A stretch of 64,000 nt of DNA from Gammaproteobacteria bacterium. GTDB lineage: Bacteria > Pseudomonadota > Gammaproteobacteria > Pseudomonadales > Azotimanducaceae. Below the pieces are notes generated by a model. That model did no database searches. It saw only the letters and a program-made list of their open reading frames with translations, and had not been told where the DNA came from. Position numbers and translations under genes: made by a program. Each line of letters opens with the position of its first letter. Position 1 is the first letter of the stretch. The stretch covers positions 1 through 64,000 of the forward strand of contig PBRQ01000095.1 of NCBI GenBank assembly GCA_002725995.1, given 5' to 3'. Below are positions 45,300-54,915 of the stretch, one piece after another.

Positions 45300-47075
45300 C
45301 TGGTTTTTATCCTATTTTTTGACCTAATCCTGCTGGTCAGCCTTGGATACTACTACGCCAAACTGGGACACAAGTGCCTGAAATTTGGTGCTGCAGCGTT
45401 GACTGTTGAAATGTTCAGTCAGACCGCCTTCTCAGTAGGTGCGTTGTTGGTATCCTATCAATTACCTTTTGTGCTAGGTGGAATTGGCAAGATTGTTTTT
45501 GCTGCCTTGATGCTCGTTTGTATTGCTCACTTGGTAAAGCGCAAGGTACCAATGACATTGATGCTGGCTGGCGTCATTTTTTATAGCGCCTTTGTCGTTT
45601 ATGTGATGGCAATAAGTGAGTTCGGCCTCACTGAATGGATTATTGCTGAAATACCAGTAGTAACTCTTTTGCTGGTGAGTATCTCCTATTTATTCAAAGC
45701 GAGGAGTTCCCAGTCATTGGGGATTCTATGGCTCAGCGGACTTTTGGTTCTCCATGTCTGCTTCAAGTTGGTCCTGCCTACATTACTGCAGAACGAAACA
45801 CTGTTTGTGCTGTTTTTTTTCTACAACTCAACTCTCGTGATGATCATTTCCGTAGTCCTGATAATGATTTCATCTGAGAGGATGATTGTCAGCCTCGATG
45901 ATCAGAATGCAAAACTTGAAAAATATGAACTTGAGAATAGACGTCTGGAAATGCAGTTTTCGCAGGCGCGAAAGCTTGAAAGCCTTGGCGTCCTTGCTGG
46001 AGGGATTGCTCACGACTTTAACAGCATGCTGACCAGCATCCTGGGGTACAGCGGCCTCGCCATGAAGAAGTTGCCGACTGAAAGTGATGTCAGAAAGGAC
46101 CTCTACATGGTGATGTCCGGGGCAAGGCAAGCGGTTGATTTAACCTCTCAGATGCTTGTCTACGCGGGCAAGGGTGCCATTGAATTTGAGACCCTAAATA
46201 TTTCTGAGATGGTGGGCAAGATGTCCAGCCTAGTCAACTCCGTTGTGCCGAAAAAAATCAAGGTAATACAGAATTTGACTCGAGACCTGCCGTTGATGAA
46301 AGGTGATCAGGTTCAATTGGACCAGGTATTGATGAACCTTGTCACTAATGCTGTTGATGCGATAGAGGGCAATCCCGGGTCATAGAAATCACAACCGGAC
46401 TAGTTGAGGTTTATGAGCGGCTTCTTAGGGGCAGCTTCTTTGCTAACGAATTAGAGAAGGGTGCTTATCTCTTCCTTCGCGTTAAGGACTCTGGTTTGGG
46501 TATGGATCCGTTGTAGATTGATAAGATCTTCGATCCCTTTTACTCAGAGAAAAGTACTCGCAAGGGGCTTGGACTATCTTTTTTGTCTGGCATCGTTTGT
46601 CAGCACAAGGGCTTCATCGAGGTGAAATCCAGTGAAGGTAAAGGGGCGGAATTCACCATTTACTTTCCTGTAGTCCTGCTTCATGACCTTGTACAGAAGA
46701 CGGGGTCTGGTTCAAGATCTCCGCACGGAGAGGTGAAAGGAAGGATCCTGCTGGCCGATGATGATGCCAGAATCAGGTGTTTGATTGCTTCCATTTTAGA
46801 AAGAGACGGTTTCCATTTGACTTCAGTTGAAGATGGCAAGGAAGCCAAGAAACTGATTATAGGGTAGCGAAGACTTCGTTCTGTGCGTAATTGATTGCAC
46901 TATGCCAAAAATGTCCAGTACCGAAGTGTACAAATACATCCGCTCCCATGGGATTAAGGCGCCCGTAGTACTGATCAGTGGTTACCATCAGGAACAGGTC
47001 ATTTCCAATATCAGCAATGATCCTAATGCCTACTTTGTCAAGAAACCTTTTGACATCGACGACTTGCTTGGTTAA
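45297..47075 (+). pseudogene. Hybrid histidine kinase with receiver domain, broken by frameshifts and a stop
   Basis: The intact 5' part (362 residues) has about seven hydrophobic helices, a coiled coil, the H-box LAGGIAHDFNSMLTSILGYS and the N-box QVLMNLVTNAVDA. The frame then changes near 46380, where VIEITTGLVEVYERLL continues the ATPase domain. A TAG at 46514-46516 interrupts the G1 region between MDPL and IDKIFDPFYS. The same frame runs through GLGLSF into a receiver domain (RILLADDDARIRCL). A second shift near 46865 leads to VIDCTMPKMSS and FVKKPFDIDDLLG. Three lesions make it non-functional as a full-length kinase. Confidence 0.85.
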
Positions 47076-47124
47076 GTAAATGAAGCGCTCGTTTATCGGA
47101 GCAAGAATACAATCCTTTGATTTT

Positions 47125-47201
47125 TAGCTAGTTCCTTTCAAAGTGGTTGTATTGTGTACCTAGTGGTATTTGGCCGTCTGCATACGGACAGGAACTAGCT
47201 A
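47125..47201. repeat. Small repeat copy 2 with 12-base terminal inverted repeats
   Basis: TAGCTAGTTCCT at 47125-47136 is the exact reverse complement of AGGAACTAGCTA at 47190-47201, bounding 77 bases. The right end overlaps the ileS stop codon. The interior resembles copy 1 at 43680-43777 in the same orientation. The layout fits a miniature inverted-repeat element or a bidirectional terminator-like hairpin. Confidence 0.6.
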
Positions 47202-50200
47202 ACTCTCTCGATTGACATACTGAGCGTGTGCTCATCAATTTCGAAAGAGAGGGGTAGTGGCTCAATTTCTGATTCTTCAATTTCCAGTGCCAGCGTCTCA
47301 CTCATGATGTGGGAGCGGTGTTCATTGATAGCGAGCCCCAACTCGGATGACGCGTGCAGCCGAATTCGAATTCTATCGACAACGTTGAACCCGGCGTCCT
47401 TCCTTGATTTTTGTATTCTATTGATGACTTCTCTTGCCAATCCTTCGTGCAGAAGTTCTTCGTTAAGTTCGCAGTCCATATCAATTGAAACATAGCGATC
47501 TGACAGGGCGTTTGTTCCCTCCCGGGCTTCGCGAAAAATAAGGATATCTTCGGCATCCAGTTGTTCCCCATCAATCTCCATCTCCCCTCGATCCTGAAAT
47601 TCGGCGATAGTTTGCGCATCGAGCGCTTCGATTTCCTTTTTAAAATCTTTGAAGCGTCGTCCTAGCCTTTTGCCCAGTACAGGAGAGTTAGGCTTGGCAT
47701 AGAGGGTGATATATCTGTTTTCGTCCGTGGAATATTCGATCGCCTTTACGTTCAGCTCGGTTTTAATGTATTCATCCAGCCGGGCGATTTCATCGAGTAA
47801 TTCAGTATCCTTGTGAACAACAGTCAAGCGGGACAGGGGAAATTTCGTTTTTACTTTTTCCTGGTTACGCTTTTGGCGCCCTAAAAAAACAATATGCTGC
47901 ATACGTGTAACCGCGCTTTCCAGCAGGGCTTTTATTCGATGCTTGTCCGCTTCGGGATAGCTGCACAGATGAACAGATTCCGGTAGCTCGCTGGTGCCAA
48001 AAGCCTTTAGTTCCCGATAGATGGTCTCCGCAAGGAAGGGGGCGAAGGGAGCCATACTCAAGCTCAGTTCGTAGATTGTAGTGTACAGGGTTGAGTAGGC
48101 GCTGGCCTTGTCCTCGGTCATCTCCTCTGCCCAGAAACGTGACCGGTTGAGGCGGATGTACCAGTTAGTCAGGTCTTCAATGAACTGGAATAGTGCGGGA
48201 ACAACATTGTAGAGGTGATAAGAATCCATTTCCTGTGCAATGTTGGCCTTGAGGGACTGCAAACGAGAGAGGATCCATTGATCCATGATGTTTTGTGGTT
48301 CTGTCTGGGCATCGCCAGGGCTCCAGCTATCAATTTCGGCGTAGGTATTTAGGAACTTGAATGCGTTCAACCAGGGAAGCAGCGCCCTGCGAACCATATC
48401 CTTAACGCCCGTATCCACAAACCGCTGTTCCTCAGCGCGAACGAGACCTGAATTGATTAGGTAAAGTCTCAGCGCATCTGCACCATATGTTTCCATCAAT
48501 TCATCGGGTGGCGTGTAGTTTCGAAGTCTTTTTGACATCTTCTTGCCGTCTTCCGCCATAACGATACCGTTGACGATAACGTTCTTGAAGGGGTGTTTAT
48601 CGAACAGGGCTGTGCCGAGGACAATCAAGGTATAGAACCAGCCTCGAGTCTGGTCGAGACCTTCGGCAATAAATTCGGCTGGAAAGCCGCTGTCAAATGA
48701 TGTCTGATTTTCAAATGGATAGTGCAGTTGTGCGTATGGCATCGAGCCGGACTCAAACCAGCAGTCGAGGACTTCATCGATCCGGCGGTAGGTGCCTTCC
48801 TCTCCTTCGAGCGTGAAGGTTAGGGGATCAACGTTTTCCCGGTGCAGGTCATCTACCTTTGTTTGTGTATATTGTGCAAGTTCTTCACGCGAGCCGATGC
48901 AAATTTGGTTGCCGGTAACATCATTGATCCAGATGGGCAGTGGTGTTCCCCAATATCGGTTCCGTGAAATTGCCCAGTCCATGGCACCTTCAAGCCAGTT
49001 TCCCATTCGGCCAGCTTTAATATGTGAGGGAACCCAGTTGATTTCCTGGTTGGCTGCAGTCAGCGCATCTGTCATCTGCTCAACTTTTACGTACCAGGAA
49101 TCGATTGTTCGGTAGATGATTGGTGTATCGGATCTTGGGCAGAAGGGGTAGCTGTGCTCGATCACATCCTGGATATAGAGGTTACCGCTTTCTTTCAGAT
49201 ATCGAATGATGTTTTTATCCGCATCTTTTACGTACATGCCGGCAAAGTCACTGACCTCATCTGTGAATTTGCCACTCATGTCGATTGGACAAACCGTAGC
49301 AGTAATGTTGGCTTTCTTCAGGACGCGGAAATCATCCTCACCGAAAGCGGGAGCCTGGTGAACCACACCTGTTCCACTTTCAGCCGTCACATAATCGTCT
49401 GAGACTATGGTAAATGCGCCTTCACTAGCCATTTCCGCGAAATATGGAAAAAGGGGCTGGTATGTCTTACCAACCAGGTCTGATCCTTTGCGCTCATCAA
49501 CAATTTCCAGATCTTTCCCTTTGCCTACTTCTTCCATGCGAGCTTTGGCAACAATGATATGTTTGTCGATTTCTTCGTCATAGAGGGTTACGTAGTCAAT
49601 GTCGTCACGTACGCAGAGGGCGAGATTTGAGGGTAAGGTCCAGGGTGTGGTGGTCCAGGCAGCGATCCAGAGACCCTTCTCGTACTTCTTTTTATCGTCC
49701 TTGAGTTCGAACAATATGGTGATGGCAGGGTCCTGGATGTCCTGGTAGTTCGAAGCTATCTCAAAGTTGGAAAGCACCGTGCCGAGTGCTGTCGAAAAAG
49801 GTACAACCTTTACGCCTCGGTAGATGAGTTCTTTTTCCCAGAGCTGTTTGACAACCCACCAGACGGATTCCATATACCATGGTTCCATCGTCTTGTAGTC
49901 ATCTTCAAAGTCCACCCACCGGCCTATTCGGGTTATCGTTTTCTCCCACTCAGTTGTGTATCGCTGGACAATACTGCGGCATTCGTCGTTGTATCCCCGG
50001 ATACCCAGTTTTTTGACAGCTTCCTGCGAAGACATGCCCAGCTTTTTGTCGATTTCATGCTCAATGGGTAAGCCGTGGCAGTCCCAGCCGAAGCGACGTT
50101 GTACGTGGAAACCCTTCATCGTGAAGTACCGGGGAACAACATCCTTGATCGTGGAGGCGACCAGGTGACCATGGTGGGGCAAGCCTGTTGCAAAGGGAGG

Positions 50201-50347
50201 CCCATCATAGAAAACATAGGGTAGGCAGTTTTCAGTATTCTGGAGGGACTTTTGAAAGACGTTGGAAGTTTTCCAGAAGTCGAGTACCGCGTGTTCCGCT
50301 TCTAAAAAAGAAAAGGTGTCACTTCCTGGTTTAATGTTATTTGCCAC
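47195..50347 (-). CDS. ileS: Isoleucyl-tRNA synthetase, type 2 (eukaryote-like)
   Basis: The track start at 50419 would translate through a terminator hairpin. I use the GTG at 50347 (VANNIKPGSDTFSFLEAE), giving 1050 residues. The class I signatures are PPFATGLPHHGHL and GKKMSKRLRN, and editing-domain sequences (TTPWTLPSNLALC) are present. The HHGHL form and the C-terminal tail fit the type 2 IleRS group shared with eukaryotes and some bacteria, known for lower mupirocin sensitivity. It charges tRNA-Ile. The zinc-ribbon tail of type 1 enzymes is absent. No type 1 copy is in the window. Confidence 0.92.
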   Translation of the reverse strand: MANNIKPGSDTFSFLEAEHAVLDFWKTSNVFQKSLQNTENCLPYVFYDGPPFATGLPHHGHLVASTIKDVVPRYFTMKGFHVQRRFGWDCHGLPIEHEIDKKLGMSSQEAVKKLGIRGYNDECRSIVQRYTTEWEKTITRIGRWVDFEDDYKTMEPWYMESVWWVVKQLWEKELIYRGVKVVPFSTALGTVLSNFEIASNYQDIQDPAITILFELKDDKKKYEKGLWIAAWTTTPWTLPSNLALCVRDDIDYVTLYDEEIDKHIIVAKARMEEVGKGKDLEIVDERKGSDLVGKTYQPLFPYFAEMASEGAFTIVSDDYVTAESGTGVVHQAPAFGEDDFRVLKKANITATVCPIDMSGKFTDEVSDFAGMYVKDADKNIIRYLKESGNLYIQDVIEHSYPFCPRSDTPIIYRTIDSWYVKVEQMTDALTAANQEINWVPSHIKAGRMGNWLEGAMDWAISRNRYWGTPLPIWINDVTGNQICIGSREELAQYTQTKVDDLHRENVDPLTFTLEGEEGTYRRIDEVLDCWFESGSMPYAQLHYPFENQTSFDSGFPAEFIAEGLDQTRGWFYTLIVLGTALFDKHPFKNVIVNGIVMAEDGKKMSKRLRNYTPPDELMETYGADALRLYLINSGLVRAEEQRFVDTGVKDMVRRALLPWLNAFKFLNTYAEIDSWSPGDAQTEPQNIMDQWILSRLQSLKANIAQEMDSYHLYNVVPALFQFIEDLTNWYIRLNRSRFWAEEMTEDKASAYSTLYTTIYELSLSMAPFAPFLAETIYRELKAFGTSELPESVHLCSYPEADKHRIKALLESAVTRMQHIVFLGRQKRNQEKVKTKFPLSRLTVVHKDTELLDEIARLDEYIKTELNVKAIEYSTDENRYITLYAKPNSPVLGKRLGRRFKDFKKEIEALDAQTIAEFQDRGEMEIDGEQLDAEDILIFREAREGTNALSDRYVSIDMDCELNEELLHEGLAREVINRIQKSRKDAGFNVVDRIRIRLHASSELGLAINEHRSHIMSETLALEIEESEIEPLPLSFEIDEHTLSMSIERVS

Positions 50348-50375
50348 GATACTTTCTGCCTGAATAAATGTTGCC

Positions 50376-50404
50376 AAAAAAAAACCCGCCGATTCTGGCG
50401 GGTT
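50376..50404 (-). terminator. Rho-independent terminator between prs and ileS
   Basis: On the minus strand AACCCGCC-AGAATC-GGCGGGTT is followed by a run of T. The stem is 8 base pairs with a 6-base loop. It ends prs transcripts, or acts as an attenuator for ileS, which starts 29 bases later. Confidence 0.9.
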
Positions 50405-50489
50405 CCTAATTCTTGTCATGCAAGCATTAACCCACCACTTGGGAGTCGCTAGTAATTATTACGTGCTTGTTTCGAAATTCCATAAAACA

Positions 50490-50517
50490 AGGATAGACCT
50501 ATCCATATGGTTGTCAA
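50490..50517 (-). promoter_or_regulatory. Candidate promoter overlapping the prs stop codon
   Basis: On the minus strand TTGACA (50512-50517) is followed after 16 bases by TATCCT (50490-50495). A hyphenated palindrome GGATAG-AC-CTATCC (50491-50504) overlaps the -10. A transcript from here would be about 110 bases long before meeting the terminator, and contains a CAAGCA/TGCTTG pairing enclosing a CCCA/TGGG hairpin. This suggests a leader or small RNA; evidence is limited to base pairing by eye. Confidence 0.4.
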
Positions 50518-51578
50518 GGCGTTGGCCAGGGTTTGTCCAGTTGCTCATGCTGATCCTGCACACCGGTAACACTTCCTCTCGAATTGATTTTTTCCAGGAT
50601 GGCAGCGAGAAGTTTTTCGATCTGGAAGGAGTGGTACCAATCCGGTGCATCCTGGTGAGCAACTGTACTTGTGCCAACAACCTGAAAATTCCATCCCTCA
50701 CTTTCAGATATGCTCTTCACTGCTTCTAAACGTTCCCAGGCCGGATCAGAGAAGACAGGATGTACGCACGCAACGATGATGTCTTGTGCGCCTCTTGTTT
50801 TCAACTCCTTAACGGCGGCACCAACCGAACCAGCTGTATCGATAATGTCGTCTACAAGCAGAATATTACGGCCGCGAACATCGCCAATAAGTGTCGAGCG
50901 AGACACATGGTTTGGTTTCGAATAGTCGCGTTCTTTTGAAAGTGCAGCCAGGTCAGCTTCGAGCTCCTCCGCGTATGCCCTCGCGCGCTCAAGGTAACCC
51001 ACATCAGGGGAGACCACCACATCACCGACGAGGTTCCTTGAATTCAACCATTGCACGAAACGCCTGGTGAGAAAAACGTTCTCCAGATGAGTTTGAGTCG
51101 GGTTGAACATTCCGGCGATAGCATCATTGTGGATTTCAGTTGTAACAACCCGGTCGGCACCGGCGCTTTGCAGCATTCGTGCAAATAGTCCCGCACTAAT
51201 ACCTTCCCGGGTTCTGCCTTTGCGTTTGTCCTGACGAGCGCTTGGATAATAAGGAATAACTACCGTTACGTACTCGGCATCGGATAGGGAAGCGGCCTCG
51301 ACAGCGTGTAATAGCATGATGAAGCGGTCATATACTGACAGAGAATCCTGACAACCTATAGGTGATTGAAAAATATAGACATCATGTCCGCGAATATTGG
51401 CGTTTATTTCAAATTTGCCTTCACCACAGGCAAACCAGGTCTCCTCTGTCGGGATCAGTTCCTGCCCAAGGTGTCCGGCTACTGTTTCAGCAAGTGCTCG
51501 ACCTGACTCGCAGGTCATCAAAGCGATGGGAGCCCTGGCATCCCTGAGTCTTGAGCTGATTTCATCTTCCATTGGCAT
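50514..51578 (-). CDS. prs: Ribose-phosphate pyrophosphokinase family protein
   Basis: The product (354 residues) has the PRPP-binding loop ILLVDDIIDTAGSVGAAVKEL, the flexible VVIPYYPSARQDKRKG segment and VSPDVGYLERARAYAEEL. It makes phosphoribosyl pyrophosphate from ribose-5-phosphate and ATP. It is about 40 residues longer than E. coli Prs (315) and less conserved near the N-terminus, so it may be a second, divergent copy. The C-terminal tail (QDQHEQLDKPWPTP) is unusual. Confidence 0.85.
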   Translation of the reverse strand: MPMEDEISSRLRDARAPIALMTCESGRALAETVAGHLGQELIPTEETWFACGEGKFEINANIRGHDVYIFQSPIGCQDSLSVYDRFIMLLHAVEAASLSDAEYVTVVIPYYPSARQDKRKGRTREGISAGLFARMLQSAGADRVVTTEIHNDAIAGMFNPTQTHLENVFLTRRFVQWLNSRNLVGDVVVSPDVGYLERARAYAEELEADLAALSKERDYSKPNHVSRSTLIGDVRGRNILLVDDIIDTAGSVGAAVKELKTRGAQDIIVACVHPVFSDPAWERLEAVKSISESEGWNFQVVGTSTVAHQDAPDWYHSFQIEKLLAAILEKINSRGSVTGVQDQHEQLDKPWPTP

Positions 51579-51607
51579 GGTTCTTCTATTGTTTATCGGG
51601 TTAGATA

Positions 51608-52192
51608 TTAGTTGGACGCTTCAGTGAGTTGCTTGAGAGTAGCTATGAGTAGTTTGTGTTCCTCGACGAGAACTCTTGCTGCGAGTGACTCCGGCGTATC
51701 GTCAGTGAGTATGGAAACACGAGTTTGGGAGATTACTGGCCCACAGTCGTAGTTTTCGTCGACATAGTGAACCGTGATGCCTGTCTCCTGATCATCTGAA
51801 GCTAACACCGCCTTGTGAACATTCATCCCGAACATGCCCTTGCCACCATACTTAGGTAAAAGGGACGGGTGAATATTGACTATTCTTTTCCTGTAGTGGT
51901 GCAGGGTTTTTTGACCCAGTCTTTTCATGTAGCCAACGGTTACAACCAGGCCAACCTGATGCTCAAGTAAGGTTGTGAGTATCGCTTCATCCAATGCCTC
52001 TTCCTGTGGGTGACTCTTGCTGGAAAGGTGAACCGCTGGGATGGAGGCCGATCTTGCGCGTTTCAAGGCTCCGGATTTTCCGTTGTTGCTGATAGCGACG
52101 ACGATTTCTGCGTCAAGGTGCCCGGACTGGCATGCATCAATGATCGCCTGGAAATTTGTGCCTTGATGCGAAGCGAGGATGCCAAGTCTCAT
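51608..52192 (-). CDS. purN: Phosphoribosylglycinamide formyltransferase-like protein
   Basis: The ATG at 52192 (MRLGILASHQGTNFQAI) gives 194 residues, shorter and more natural than the track start. The formyltransferase motifs are visible: ISNNGKSGALKRA, VNIHPSLLPKYGG with the catalytic His, and GITVHYVDENYDCGPVI. It adds the formyl group from formyl-tetrahydrofolate to GAR in purine synthesis. KYGGKGMFGMNVH replaces the usual FPGLHT-type loop, so the substrate could differ. It sits with prs, fitting purine supply. Confidence 0.8.
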   Translation of the reverse strand: MRLGILASHQGTNFQAIIDACQSGHLDAEIVVAISNNGKSGALKRARSASIPAVHLSSKSHPQEEALDEAILTTLLEHQVGLVVTVGYMKRLGQKTLHHYRKRIVNIHPSLLPKYGGKGMFGMNVHKAVLASDDQETGITVHYVDENYDCGPVISQTRVSILTDDTPESLAARVLVEEHKLLIATLKQLTEASN

Positions 52193-52243
52193 TATTTGGA
52201 CGACATGAAGTAAAGCGCGCATATTAGCATGAGCGAGAAGCGA

Positions 52244-53752
52244 TTATTGTCCGAATTGCTCGCGGAGGACATTCTTTTGAACCTTACCCATTGTATTTCT
52301 TGGCAGGGTATCTACGAATAAAACCTGCTTTGCTACTTTGAAATTTGCGAGGGTGCTCTTTAAGTGCTGAATGATTGTTGGCTCATCAATATCAGATCCT
52401 TCAGACCTGACTACTATCGCGGTTACGGCTTCGCCATAGTCACCGTGGGGCAATCCGATAATGGCGGATTCATCAACCCCATGCATCTTGTCGATGACCT
52501 TTTCGACTTCCCTGGGGTAAACGTTGAATCCACCTGTAATGATCAGATCCTTCCCCCGACCGACAATGGAAATATAGCCTTCTTCATCCCGGCAGGCCAG
52601 GTCACCGGTTCTGAAATAGCCGTCATCTGTGAACTCCTCCCGCGTCTTTTCCGGAAGTTGCCAGTAGCCGCTGAACACATTCGGGCCCTTGACCAGCAGG
52701 GTCCCGGTTTCATTTGCACCGAGGGTTTTTCCGGCACTGTCGATGATTTTGCACGAAACTCCCTTGAGTGGCAGCCCAACGGTGCCGGCTTTTTTGACCC
52801 CCTCCAGTGGATTGCTGGTATTCATGCCTGTTTCAGTCATGCCATAGCGTTCGACAATGGTGTGACCTGTGCGGCGCCTGAACTCATCAAATGTATGGGG
52901 TAAGAGGGGTGCCGAGCCAGCGGTAAATAGCCTTATATTGCGGCACGTATCCGTCCCGAATTCAGGGTTGGCGAGGAGCCGCGTGTAGTTAGTAGGTACG
53001 CCCATATAGACACTTGCGTCGGGTAGGAGCCTGGTTATCTCCATGGCATCAAATTTGGGCAAAAATATAATGGGGCTGGCATTCAATACCGCCAGATGCG
53101 TGGCGACGAATAGCCCATGGACATGAAAGATCGGTAGAGCATGCAGCAATAGGTCCCCGGGTGTGAACCCCCAGGTTTTGTGCAGGGTCGTTGCATTGGC
53201 CTCGAGATTCCCGTGGCTGATCATCGCGCCCTTGGGTTGCCCGGTAGTGCCGGAGGTATAGAGAATGGCAGCGATATCACGCTTATCACAGGGCTGGTCG
53301 GTAAAGGTGTCAACTTCATGGCCCAGGTTATTGTTTATAGATCCTTCACCATCACCGTCGAGTGTTTGAATGTCGAATTTTTTAATGTTGGCGGCAGCGC
53401 CACAGATGGAGGTAAACAGCATTTCACTGTTGGGCGCGCAAACAATAAGCATTGGGCTAGAGTTGTCTATAAAGTACTCGAGCTCGCTACGCTGGTAGGC
53501 TGTATTGAGCGGAAGGTATATAAGGCCAGCCCTGAGACATGCAAAGTACAGGAAAAGACTTTCTACTGACTTTTCCACCTGGACCATTACCCTGTCCCCC
53601 TTTACCAAGCCGAGGCCGGCCAGTCGATTTGCGTAGCGGGCACTGCGAGTCTCAAGGTCCATATAGGTAGCAACGGTATCTCCGCCGGCATCAAGAATAA
53701 AATCTGTGCCCGACTTCGTTCGTTCATGAAACAAGCTGTAGATATTGGACAT
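52244..53752 (-). CDS. matB: Malonyl-CoA synthetase (MatB-like acyl-CoA ligase)
   Basis: The product (502 residues) is an AMP-forming ligase with YTSGTTGQPKGAMISHGN, YGMTETGMN and the C-terminal GRGKDLIITGGFNVYPREVE plus the catalytic Lys in PRNTMGKVQK. The stretch LLLHALPIFHVHGLFVATH is typical of MatB. It activates malonate, or a methylmalonate-like acid, to the CoA thioester. It precedes the acyl-CoA metabolism group on the same strand. Confidence 0.82.
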   Translation of the reverse strand: MSNIYSLFHERTKSGTDFILDAGGDTVATYMDLETRSARYANRLAGLGLVKGDRVMVQVEKSVESLFLYFACLRAGLIYLPLNTAYQRSELEYFIDNSSPMLIVCAPNSEMLFTSICGAAANIKKFDIQTLDGDGEGSINNNLGHEVDTFTDQPCDKRDIAAILYTSGTTGQPKGAMISHGNLEANATTLHKTWGFTPGDLLLHALPIFHVHGLFVATHLAVLNASPIIFLPKFDAMEITRLLPDASVYMGVPTNYTRLLANPEFGTDTCRNIRLFTAGSAPLLPHTFDEFRRRTGHTIVERYGMTETGMNTSNPLEGVKKAGTVGLPLKGVSCKIIDSAGKTLGANETGTLLVKGPNVFSGYWQLPEKTREEFTDDGYFRTGDLACRDEEGYISIVGRGKDLIITGGFNVYPREVEKVIDKMHGVDESAIIGLPHGDYGEAVTAIVVRSEGSDIDEPTIIQHLKSTLANFKVAKQVLFVDTLPRNTMGKVQKNVLREQFGQ

Positions 53753-53854
53753 TTATCTCATTATCCTGAGGGGGCGTCATGGGTCAAATATGGAGGCGGC
53801 GAGCAAATCGTCAATATTCAGAAGCATCTTTTTCATTCAGAGGATTGGCAAACG

Positions 53855-54682
53855 CTATTTTTTTGTCCTGTAGTCACCAAACTGTCCGTCTCTCTTGCTT
53901 AAGGCATCCGTTAGGCCTGCCGCCAGTTCTTTGAAGTGGCCCCGTGTTGATTCAGTATGAAATGCAAGTGCCTGGATCTCGGTGCCGGAACGTATAGCGG
54001 CTCTCATTCCCATTAGTTCAAGTTGCCTGTGTACGGCACGTTTGTTCATCTGCTGCAGGTCTGCGGGAACCTTGGCAATCTTTTCGGCAATCTCCAGGAC
54101 AGATGATTCGAGTTCCTCTGCGGGATAGGCGCGATTGGCAAAACCATACTCGACGGCCTGGATACCGGTAATTGCGTCACCCGTTAGCATCATTTCCATG
54201 GCCCGTCGCAGACCCATAAGGTGCGGGAAGAATTGGTTATCTGGTGGGCTCATTGAACGTACTACCGGATAGCCGATTTGTGCATCCTCTGCTACATAGA
54301 CCAGGTCACATGATGTGGCTAACTCAGTCCCACCGGCCAGGCAGTATCCATGCACCTGGGCAATGACGGGTTTAGCGAGGTCCCAAACTCGAAAAAATCC
54401 ATCAACCACATGCCGTGGCCAGTTACCATCTCCCGGAGCAGTGTGAAAAGGTTGATTTTCAAGGTTGTTGGCTTTCAGGTCATAGCCTGCACAGAATGCC
54501 TTACCAGCTCCGCGAAGGATAGTTACGCTTATTACAGGGTTGCGGTCGTTAGCTTCAAGGGTCCCATAGATTTCAGAGCGGATGACATTATTGAGCGCAT
54601 TTCTTGCTTCTGGTCGATTGAGTGTAACTCTGGAAACACCCTCGATAGGCTCGTCCACTTTGATATGTTGAAATTCTGGCAT
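53855..54682 (-). CDS. Enoyl-CoA hydratase/isomerase family protein
   Basis: The ATG at 54682 follows AAGGAG and replaces the track start at 54739; the product is 275 residues. Crotonase features are RVTLNRPEARNALNN, the oxyanion loop GAGKAFCAGYDLKA and QVHGYCLAGGTELATSCDLVY. One of the usual catalytic glutamates appears as Glu in GTEL, while the second position has YPVVRSMSP and is less clear, so isomerase or another crotonase reaction is possible. It is divergent from the selenoprotein gene. Confidence 0.85.
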   Translation of the reverse strand: MPEFQHIKVDEPIEGVSRVTLNRPEARNALNNVIRSEIYGTLEANDRNPVISVTILRGAGKAFCAGYDLKANNLENQPFHTAPGDGNWPRHVVDGFFRVWDLAKPVIAQVHGYCLAGGTELATSCDLVYVAEDAQIGYPVVRSMSPPDNQFFPHLMGLRRAMEMMLTGDAITGIQAVEYGFANRAYPAEELESSVLEIAEKIAKVPADLQQMNKRAVHRQLELMGMRAAIRSGTEIQALAFHTESTRGHFKELAAGLTDALSKRDGQFGDYRTKK

Positions 54683-54915
54683 GTTTTCTCCTTGGGGGTA
54701 TCCATAGCTGGTGGCTCGTCGCATCGGTTTAGTTCGCAACAGGTGTTAGTGACCTCCATTGCAGCGGAACGGCATGGTCCTCTGACCTAGCATGATCACT
54801 CTAGCAAGATAATGATAAAAAAGTTCAGAACATGCTAGGTTGCGGCGGGAAATTTCGGTATAACCGGTATTTCCTGTATTCAAAAACTCTGATATTTAAC
54901 GAAAGGGGAAAAGCC

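Noticed and set aside
46514-46516. In-frame TAG in the histidine kinase as pyrrolysine
   Set aside because: The gene has two additional frameshifts, so a nonsense mutation in a decaying gene is simpler; no pyrrolysine genes are visible.
50348-50419. Extra N-terminal coding for ileS in the ORF track
   Set aside because: It would read through a perfect terminator hairpin with a run of T, and the extra 24 residues do not match IleRS N-termini. The GTG at 50347 is preferred.
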